Assembly: GCA_007692585.1 (NCBI GenBank)
Contig: REBU01000031.1
Location: 1 to 37,784 of the forward strand
Length of the DNA stretch: 37,784 nucleotides
Source of the DNA: Paracoccaceae bacterium
GTDB taxonomy: Bacteria > Pseudomonadota > Alphaproteobacteria > Rhodobacterales > Rhodobacteraceae
Reading direction: 5' to 3'
In this document: positions 32,447 to 37,784 of the stretch, piece after piece
How positions within the stretch are numbered: position 1 is the first letter of the stretch
How the letters are laid out: each line of letters starts with the position of its first letter
Notes under the pieces: model-generated
Database searches by the model: none
What the model was told of the DNA's origin: nothing
The model's input: the letters and a program-made list of their open reading frames with translations, nothing else
Translations under genes and position numbers: made by a program

Positions 32447-33556
32447 TTGTCCGAGTTCTTTCAGGGGCCGAGAATGCAACAGACCGGGGTTTTGCCTGCA
32501 CAGCATCTGCGTGAGCTTGTAAGTTGCGGGGCCATTCGGGCCGAGCCGCCCATCGCGGCTGAGCAGATCCAGCCCGCAAGCCTCGATTTGCGGCTGGGCG
32601 CGCGGGCCTGGCGTGTCCGGGCGTCCTTTCTGGCGGGCAAGGGGCGGCGGGTCGCGGACCGGCTGGCCGAGCTGGAAATGCATCAGATGGACCTCAGCAC
32701 TGGCGCGGTGCTGGAAAAAGGCTGTGTTTATGTGGTGCCCCTGATGGAAAGCCTGGCCCTGCCTGCGGGTCTGCAGGCTGTTGCCAATGCCAAAAGCTCT
32801 ACGGGCAGGCTGGACCTGCTGACCCGTGTCATCACCGACGAAGGCACAGAATTCGACCGTGTGACCGAGGGCTACACCGGTCCGCTATATGCCGAAATCT
32901 GCCCGCGCTCCTTTTCTGTTCTGGTGCGGCCCGGCATGCGGCTCAACCAGATCCGGTTCCGGCGTGGTCAGGCCGTGCTCAGCGACACGGAACTGGCGGC
33001 GCTGCATCAGACGGATACGCTGGTGCCGGGCGCGCCCGTGATCTCGGAGGGCTTGGGCTTTTCGGTCGATCTGCGCCCGCACACCGGTACGTTGGTCGGC
33101 TACCGCGCCAAACCGCATACAGGTGTCATCGATCTCGACCGGATCGGGGCCTATGCGCCTGCGGATTTCTGGGAAGAGCTGCACAGCGATGACGGACAGA
33201 TCATCCTTGACCCCGGCGCGTTCTATATTCTGGTCAGCCGCGAAGCCGTGCATATCCCCCCCGATTATGCCGCCGAAATGGCCCCTTATCTGGCGATGGT
33301 GGGCGAGTTCCGCGTCCATTATGCAGGCTTTTTCGATCCGGGTTTTGGCCATGCCGCTGCTGGCGGCACGGGCGCGCGCGGCGTGCTGGAAGTGCGCTGC
33401 CATGAAGCGCCCTTTGTGCTGGAACATGGCCAGATCGTCGGGCGGCTGGTCTATGAACGCATGGCTGCGCGACCAGAGCAATTGTATGGCGCCGATATTG
33501 CGTCGAATTATCAGGGACAGGGCCTGAAGCTCGCCAAGCATTTCCGGGCTGCGTGA
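32447..33556 (+). CDS. dcd: dCTP deaminase, double-length alphaproteobacterial type
   Basis: 369-residue 2'-deoxycytidine 5'-triphosphate deaminase, making dUTP for dTTP synthesis. It is about twice the size of the E. coli enzyme: the first half holds PASLDLRLGARAWRVRASF, KSSTGRLDLLTRVITDEGTEFDRVTEGYTGPLYAEICPRSFSVLVRPGMRLNQIRF, and the second half holds a related fold with ILDPGAFYILVSREAVHIPPDYAAEMAPYLAMVGEFRVHYAGFFDPGFGH, and HGQIVGRLVYERM. The TTG at 32447 has aaggaagcggga before it; the ATG at 32474 is the alternative start and nine codons shorter. Five bases separate its stop from marC. The tRNA-Pro gene is 58 bases upstream. Confidence 0.93.
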   Translation: MSEFFQGPRMQQTGVLPAQHLRELVSCGAIRAEPPIAAEQIQPASLDLRLGARAWRVRASFLAGKGRRVADRLAELEMHQMDLSTGAVLEKGCVYVVPLMESLALPAGLQAVANAKSSTGRLDLLTRVITDEGTEFDRVTEGYTGPLYAEICPRSFSVLVRPGMRLNQIRFRRGQAVLSDTELAALHQTDTLVPGAPVISEGLGFSVDLRPHTGTLVGYRAKPHTGVIDLDRIGAYAPADFWEELHSDDGQIILDPGAFYILVSREAVHIPPDYAAEMAPYLAMVGEFRVHYAGFFDPGFGHAAAGGTGARGVLEVRCHEAPFVLEHGQIVGRLVYERMAARPEQLYGADIASNYQGQGLKLAKHFRAA

Positions 33557-33560
33557 CATC

Positions 33561-34220
33561 ATGTTGGAGCTGATCGATATCGCTTTCCTGATCACGGCTT
33601 TTGTCACCCTGTTCGTGGTGATCGACCCGATTGGAACCGCGCCGCTGTTTCTGGCACTCACGCAAGGGATGGACCCGCTGCAGCGCCGCAGGATCGGCAT
33701 TCGCGCCTGCGTGATCGCCGCGATTCTGCTGGCCCTGTTCGGGCTGGCCGGCGAGGATTTCCTGCGTTTCATCGGCATTTCCATGCCCGCCTTTCAGATC
33801 GCAGGCGGGCTTTTGCTGTTCCTGACCGCGCTCGACATGCTCTTTGACCGTCGGACGGCGCGGCGCAAGGACCATGCCGAGGAAGGCGACGGGCATCAGG
33901 CTGATGACCCGTCCGTATTCCCACTGGCCATGCCGCTGATCGCCGGGCCGGGCGCCATGGCGACGATGGTGCTGCTGATCGGCGAGACCGGGCGCACCGC
34001 GCAAGGCATGGCCCTTGTGACGGGGGTGATGCTGGCGGTCATTTTGCTGGTTTTGAGCGCATTCCTGCTGGCAGGCCCAATCGAGCGTATGCTGCGCCGA
34101 ACGGGCACGATGGTGATGACCCGACTTTTCGGCCTGCTGCTGGCCGCGCTCTCGGTGCAATTCGTCCTGAATGGCGCAACTGCGATCGGGATCTTGCCGC
34201 AGGTGGGGCCGGGGCTTTAG
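33561..34220 (+). CDS. MarC-family integral membrane protein
   Basis: 219-residue inner-membrane protein of the MarC family, function unsettled. Six hydrophobic segments: LIDIAFLITAFVTLFVVIDPIGTAPLFLAL (with the family's DPIG...PLF), ACVIAAILLALFGLAG, ISMPAFQIAGGLLLFLTALDMLF, a polar loop, SVFPLAMPLIAGPGAMATMVLLIGE (AGPGA motif), GMALVTGVMLAVILLVLSAFLLA, and LFGLLLAALSVQFVLNGATAIG. It starts four bases after the dcd stop, so it is probably translated with it. The end is convergent with zapA, with an 80-base gap. Confidence 0.93.
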   Translation: MLELIDIAFLITAFVTLFVVIDPIGTAPLFLALTQGMDPLQRRRIGIRACVIAAILLALFGLAGEDFLRFIGISMPAFQIAGGLLLFLTALDMLFDRRTARRKDHAEEGDGHQADDPSVFPLAMPLIAGPGAMATMVLLIGETGRTAQGMALVTGVMLAVILLVLSAFLLAGPIERMLRRTGTMVMTRLFGLLLAALSVQFVLNGATAIGILPQVGPGL

Positions 34221-34272
34221 CCTGACCCGTCGCTGGCCCTGCGGCACGGATGCGACTGCGCTGGCCGTTAAG

Positions 34273-34298
34273 ACCGCGCGGGCGATCCGCTGCGCGGT
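34273..34298. terminator. Candidate hairpin between marC and zapA
   Basis: accgcgc (34273-34279) and gcgcggt (34292-34298) form a perfect seven-base stem with a 12-base loop, between the convergent gene ends (marC stop 34220, zapA stop 34301). There is no T-run, so factor-independent termination is not assured. Confidence 0.35.
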
Positions 34299-34300
34299 GC

Positions 34301-34699
34301 TCAGGCCACGCGCAGCTTTGCTTCCATCTCTTCGGCCACGGCTTCGGCGCGGGCGGCCAGTTCTGTCAGCGCATCAGTGACATCGGCGGGGATGACCGGA
34401 ACTTCCACGCGGCGCGGCTCTGGCGCGGGCTGCGCGCGCAGGCGCGAGATTTCCTCGCGCAGGGACGCGATCTCGGCCTCCGCGGCTTTTACCTTGTCCC
34501 CGGCTTCGGCCGTCTTGTCGGCCAGCATCAGCCCGGCCATCAGCAACATCCGTTCGGCCGGCACGCGGCCAATCTGATTGAGCAAGGTGCGCGCCTCGGC
34601 ATCTAGCATTTCGGCCGCGGCGATCAGATAGCTTTCTTCGCCCGGCTGGCAGGCGACGCTGAAGTCCTTATGCCCGATGGTGATCACTTGCTCAGGCAT
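34301..34699 (-). CDS. zapA: Cell division protein ZapA
   Basis: 132-residue FtsZ-associated protein that bundles FtsZ filaments. The N-terminal ITIGHKDFSVACQPGEESYLIAAAEMLDAEARTLLNQIGRVPAERMLLMAGLMLADKTAE is the ZapA domain, and a long C-terminal coiled coil (about 65-130) with heptads EAEIASLREEISRLRAQ follows, interrupted by proline-rich PAPEPRRVEVPVIPAD. It is longer than the E. coli ZapA of 109 residues. Its start overlaps the upstream coiled-coil gene by 8 bases, so the pair is translated together. Confidence 0.92.
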   Translation of the reverse strand: MPEQVITIGHKDFSVACQPGEESYLIAAAEMLDAEARTLLNQIGRVPAERMLLMAGLMLADKTAEAGDKVKAAEAEIASLREEISRLRAQPAPEPRRVEVPVIPADVTDALTELAARAEAVAEEMEAKLRVA

Positions 34700-35174
34700 T
34701 GGCGTCCTCCGGTGAGATCAGGGGTTTCAACTCACCCAGCACATCTTCCATCTCGGCCATTTCCGCGGCGCGCTCGGCGCGCAACGCTTCCAGTTCGGCC
34801 ACCAGCGAGCGGTTGATGGTGCTTGGCTCGATGATCTTGGCTTCGACACTGTCGCGCAACTGCCGATTGGCCTCGATCAGTTTGGTATTTGCTTTCTTCA
34901 GGCGCAGCATTTCCAGGCTTTGCAGGTCAAGCTGCTCTGTCATCCGTGCCAGTCGTTTCTCCAGCGTCGTGAACGACGTTTCCTGACGCTGGCGCACCGC
35001 ATTGACGCGCTCTGAAAGCTGCGCATTCTTGGCGCGCTCGACGTCAAGCTGGCGGGTCAGCGCGTCCAGCTCGGTGCGGTCCTGCGGCGCCGCTATCCCC
35101 AGTGCCGCGGCCGACTTTGCGATCCGGTCAAGGGCGCGCCCCAGGCGGTTTTCGAGGTCGGATACAGTGCTCAT
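34692..35174 (-). CDS. zauP: ZauP-like coiled-coil division protein encoded upstream of zapA
   Basis: 160-residue cytosolic coiled-coil protein. In Caulobacter the gene upstream of zapA encodes ZauP, which with ZapA focuses the Z-ring; the size, all-helical nature and overlap with zapA match. Seen: [24 protein letters not shown] near the start, then long heptads [63 protein letters not shown], and [26 protein letters not shown]. No catalytic motifs. The ATG at 35174 has ggagg upstream; the in-frame TTG at 35180 is rejected. The name is by gene order and fold, not by residue identity. Confidence 0.75.
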   Translation of the reverse strand: MSTVSDLENRLGRALDRIAKSAAALGIAAPQDRTELDALTRQLDVERAKNAQLSERVNAVRQRQETSFTTLEKRLARMTEQLDLQSLEMLRLKKANTKLIEANRQLRDSVEAKIIEPSTINRSLVAELEALRAERAAEMAEMEDVLGELKPLISPEDANA

Positions 35175-35328
35175 GCGCAAATCGCCTCCAATCTAATACT
35201 CGATGCACAGGTCGACGCTCCGAATCAGGTGACCCAGCGCCTCGACGTCCTTGACGATATGCTAACGGCAACCCGGACATATTCCAACCACCATGAACAG
35301 CGTAGCCCCGCCAACAGCATGGCTTCGC

Positions 35329-35356
35329 TTGATCTTGCGGCTCAGACTGGTATGAC
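35329..35356 (+). promoter_or_regulatory. Candidate promoter for transketolase
   Basis: TTGATC at 35329-35334, a 16-base spacer, and TATGAC at 35351-35356, 34 bases before the GTG start. Both hexamers match four of six consensus positions. It lies in the 216-base divergent gap between the zauP-like gene and tkt, which contains no gene. Confidence 0.4.
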
Positions 35357-35390
35357 GCGGCCAAGATCGGCCAGACAAGGAAGCTCCCTC

Positions 35391-37412
35391 GTGGATATTG
35401 CAGCCCTGCGCGATGCGCATCCCGACCATTGGACCAAAGCCACCGCTATCCGCGCCCTCGCGATGGATGCCGTGCAAGCCGCGAATTCCGGGCATCCCGG
35501 CATGCCGATGGGCATGGCCGATGTTTCTACCGTCCTTTTTGAAAAGCATCTGAAATTCGACGCCAGCGCGCCGGATTGGGCAGATCGCGACCGGTTCATC
35601 CTGTCCGCCGGTCATGGTTCGATGCTGATCTATGCGCTTCTGTATCTGACGGGCTATGAGGACATGACCCTCGATCAGATCCGCAATTTCCGCCAATGGG
35701 GCGCGATCACGGCGGGCCATCCCGAATATGGCCATGTCAAGGGTGTCGAGACGACGACCGGCCCGCTCGGGCAAGGTATTTCCAACGCTGTGGGTTTCGC
35801 CATGGCCGAAGAAAAGCTGCGCGCCGAATTCGGGGCGAAAGTCGTCGATCACCACACCTATGTCATCGCGGGCGACGGTTGCCTGATGGAAGGCATCAGC
35901 CATGAGGCCATCGGTCTGGCCGGTCATCAGAAGCTGGGCCGTCTGATCGTGCTCTGGGACAACAATGACATCACGATTGATGGCCGTGTCAGCCTGTCAG
36001 ACGTGACCGACCAGCGCGCGCGCTTTGCGGCTGCCGGGTGGAAGGTTCTGAGCTGTGACGGGCATGACCCGGCGGATATCGACCGCGCGCTGACCGAGGC
36101 CAAGGGCTCTGACCGCCCCGTTCTGATCGATTGCAAGACAATCATCGGCTTTGGCAGCCCCAAGAAGGCAGATACCTCGGGCGCGCATGGCTCGCCCCTG
36201 GGCGACGCGGAAATCGCGGCGACGAAAGAGATTTACGGCTGGCCCTATGGTCCGTTCGAGATCCCCGAAGACGTGCTGAGCGCATGGCGTGCCATCGGGG
36301 CGCGGGGGGCCGAGGCGCGGGGCGCGTGGGAAACCCGCTTTGCGGCACTTTCCGCGACCAAACAGGGGGAATTCACGCGCCGCATGGCGGCCGAGGCCCC
36401 GAAAAAGCTGGCAGCTGCGATCCGGGCGTTCAAGAAACAGATCTCGGAAAGCGCGCCCAAGGTGGCGACGCGCAAATCTTCCGAGATGGTGCTGGAAGTC
36501 GTCAATGAGATCATGCCCGAGACCATGGGCGGCTCGGCGGATCTGACCGGATCGAACAACACCAAGACCGCAGGTCTGGGGGTGTTCTCGCCGGCGGACC
36601 GCAAGGGGCGCTATGTCTATTTCGGCATCCGCGAGCATGGCATGGCCGCGGCGATGAACGGCATGGCGCTGCATGGCGGCGTGAAGCCCTATGGCGGGAC
36701 GTTCATGTGTTTCACCGATTACGCGCGCGGGTCGATGCGGCTGTCGGCGCTGATGGGCGTGCCGGTCACCTATGTGATGACGCATGATTCCATCGGTCTG
36801 GGCGAAGACGGACCGACGCACCAGCCCGTCGAGCATCTGGCGATGCTGCGCGCGACGCCGAACACCCATGTCTTCCGCCCCTGCGACACCATCGAGACGG
36901 CAGAGGCCTGGGAACTGGCCCTGACCAGCGCGCGCACACCATCCGTGCTTGCGCTGTCGCGCCAGAACCTGCCGACGCTGCGCACAACGCATAGCACAAA
37001 GAACCTGACGGCGCAGGGGGCCTATGTGCTGGCGGATGCCGAAGGCAAGCGGCAGGCGATCCTGATGGCCACAGGCTCGGAAGTGGAAATCGCCATGGCC
37101 GCGCGGGATCTGTTGCAGGCCGAAGGGATTGGCACGCGGGTCGTGTCCTTCCCCTGCTGGGAATTGTTCGAGGAGCAGCCCGAAGCCTACCGGCGCAAGG
37201 TTCTGCCTGCGGGCCCGGTGCGCGTTGCGATTGAAGCGGCGATCCGCTTCGGCTGGGACCGCTGGCTCTTTGGCGAACGCGGGCGGCGCGAGAAATCGGG
37301 CTTCATCGGTATGCATGATTTCGGCGCGTCCGCCCCTGCCCCCGAACTCTACCGCGAATTCGGCATCACGGCAGAAGCCACAGCCGCCAAGGTCAAGGCG
37401 CTGCTCGGCTGA
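35391..37412 (+). CDS. tkt: Transketolase
   Basis: 673-residue thiamine diphosphate enzyme moving two-carbon ketol units in the pentose phosphate (and possibly Calvin) pathway. Motifs: [15 protein letters not shown] (H35), [59 protein letters not shown] starting at G161-D162-G163 (TPP/metal site), [14 protein letters not shown] with catalytic Glu415, and [13 protein letters not shown] / [21 protein letters not shown] at 35391 with acaaggaagctccctc is the best start and gives the normal N-terminus; the open frame to 35229 has no family sequence. Alone with its own terminator; no gap gene follows in the window. Confidence 0.95.
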   Translation: MDIAALRDAHPDHWTKATAIRALAMDAVQAANSGHPGMPMGMADVSTVLFEKHLKFDASAPDWADRDRFILSAGHGSMLIYALLYLTGYEDMTLDQIRNFRQWGAITAGHPEYGHVKGVETTTGPLGQGISNAVGFAMAEEKLRAEFGAKVVDHHTYVIAGDGCLMEGISHEAIGLAGHQKLGRLIVLWDNNDITIDGRVSLSDVTDQRARFAAAGWKVLSCDGHDPADIDRALTEAKGSDRPVLIDCKTIIGFGSPKKADTSGAHGSPLGDAEIAATKEIYGWPYGPFEIPEDVLSAWRAIGARGAEARGAWETRFAALSATKQGEFTRRMAAEAPKKLAAAIRAFKKQISESAPKVATRKSSEMVLEVVNEIMPETMGGSADLTGSNNTKTAGLGVFSPADRKGRYVYFGIREHGMAAAMNGMALHGGVKPYGGTFMCFTDYARGSMRLSALMGVPVTYVMTHDSIGLGEDGPTHQPVEHLAMLRATPNTHVFRPCDTIETAEAWELALTSARTPSVLALSRQNLPTLRTTHSTKNLTAQGAYVLADAEGKRQAILMATGSEVEIAMAARDLLQAEGIGTRVVSFPCWELFEEQPEAYRRKVLPAGPVRVAIEAAIRFGWDRWLFGERGRREKSGFIGMHDFGASAPAPELYREFGITAEATAAKVKALLG

Positions 37413-37440
37413 AGCCGCACAGAGGGCTGACAAAATAAAA

Positions 37441-37469
37441 GGGTGCGTGGAAACCACGCACCCTTTTTT
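37441..37469. terminator. Bidirectional factor-independent terminator after transketolase
   Basis: Stem gggtgcgtgg (37441-37450), loop aaa, stem ccacgcaccc (37454-37463), then tttttt on the plus strand and an A-rich run (caaaataaaa) on the other side that becomes a T-run in the reverse direction. Ten perfect pairs. It should stop both tkt and the convergent permease gene. Confidence 0.92.
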
Positions 37470-37491
37470 CGTTTTGTGATGCAGGTTTGAT

Positions 37492-37784
37492 TTACTGAGG
37501 GGACAGCCCGCGCATCCGCTCGCCCCGGCGGCGCAGCAACTCGACCACCGTCAGAAGTGCGATCGAGATCAGCACGAGGATCGTCGCCACGGCCAGGATC
37601 GTCGGGCTGATATCTTCGCGGATGCCCGACCACATCTCGCGCGGGATGGTGCGTTGTTCGACACCGGCGACAAAGAGCACTACCACGATTTCGTCGAAAG
37701 AGGTGATGAAGGCAAAGAGCGCGCCCGAGATCACCCCCGGCAGGATCAGCGGCATGGTGATCTTGAAGAACGTCCGCGTGGGCG
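37492..37784 (-). CDS. ABC transporter permease, polyamine (PotC/PotI) type, 3' part
   Basis: The last 96 codons of an inner-membrane permease; the gene runs off the right edge. The sequence TRTFFKITMPLILPGVISGALFAFITSFDEIVVVLFVAG contains the cytoplasmic coupling loop and the SFDE stretch typical of spermidine/putrescine permease subunits (PotC/PotI). The last membrane helix is ISPTILAVATILVLISIALLTVVELLRR. Stop TAA at 37492, 22 bases before the bidirectional terminator, so it is the last gene of its transcript. Related 2-aminoethylphosphonate or iron permeases would look similar in this part, so the substrate is not certain. Confidence 0.85.
   Translation of the reverse strand, partial: PTRTFFKITMPLILPGVISGALFAFITSFDEIVVVLFVAGVEQRTIPREMWSGIREDISPTILAVATILVLISIALLTVVELLRRRGERMRGLSPQ

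Noticed and set aside
35229-35390. Longer transketolase N-terminus from GTG 35229
   Set aside because: The added 54 residues have no family similarity, while GTG 35391 has an aaggaag ribosome-binding site and gives the standard start.
35997-37457. A 486-codon minus-strand frame opposite transketolase
   Set aside because: Antisense shadow of tkt; its composition is Arg/His/Gln-rich and no motif is present.

Overview
The window looks like chromosomal DNA of an alphaproteobacterium of the Rhodobacteraceae (roseobacter/Rhodobacter type). The evidence is the high-GC third codon positions, the yceD-rpmF-plsX-fabH-ihfA-merR gene order, a pyruvate dehydrogenase E1 beta that carries its own lipoyl domain, a double-length dCTP deaminase, a ZauP-like/ZapA pair, and Rhodobacteraceae-type DUF6456, DUF6477 and Hint_2 proteins. 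I cannot name genus or species. No CRISPR array, insertion sequence or prophage was seen. Most of the window is core genome.

Layout. 1-7640 looks like a nitrogen-compound sensing and uptake block: the end of guanine deaminase, a methyl-accepting chemotaxis protein, and, on the minus strand, a four-gene unit joined by 4-base overlaps (substrate-binding protein, permease, ATPase, HpxZ-like protein) divergent from a LysR regulator. 7641-8009 has no intact gene but seems to hold a decayed minus-strand reading frame. 8010-10685 has DusA, a DUF6477 protein and a DUF6456 helix-turn-helix protein. 10810-13905 is a plus-strand run of two exported metallo-beta-lactamase-fold proteins and an M20 amidohydrolase. 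It converges on a minus-strand LolD-like ATPase/FtsX-type permease/AttH-like exported lipocalin operon (13902-17999). 18118-21685 has a VOC-family protein, a DUF2147 protein, a Hint-domain protein and a tandem universal stress protein.

21800-25533 is pdhA-pdhB-pdhC (pyruvate to acetyl-CoA). It is followed by a terminator and, convergently, cysE, olsB and bamE. 28044-32224 is the phospholipid/fatty-acid initiation and chromatin cluster yceD-rpmF-plsX-fabH-ihfA-merR. A tRNA-Pro(GGG), dcd and marC follow, then the convergent zapA and its coiled-coil partner, then transketolase, a strong bidirectional terminator, and the 3' end of a polyamine-type ABC permease cut by the window edge.

Functional themes: nitrogen scavenging and its chemosensing on the left, envelope and export functions in the middle, and central carbon, lipid and division genes on the right. 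I found no convincing undescribed multi-gene system. The points most worth a second look are the purine/ureide-like sensing-uptake locus, the Hint protein lacking a family histidine, the metallo-beta-lactamase protein with a replaced HxHxDH motif, the duplicated lipoyl domain with hairpin-forming linkers, two terminators sharing the same stem, and several inverted repeats upstream of genes.
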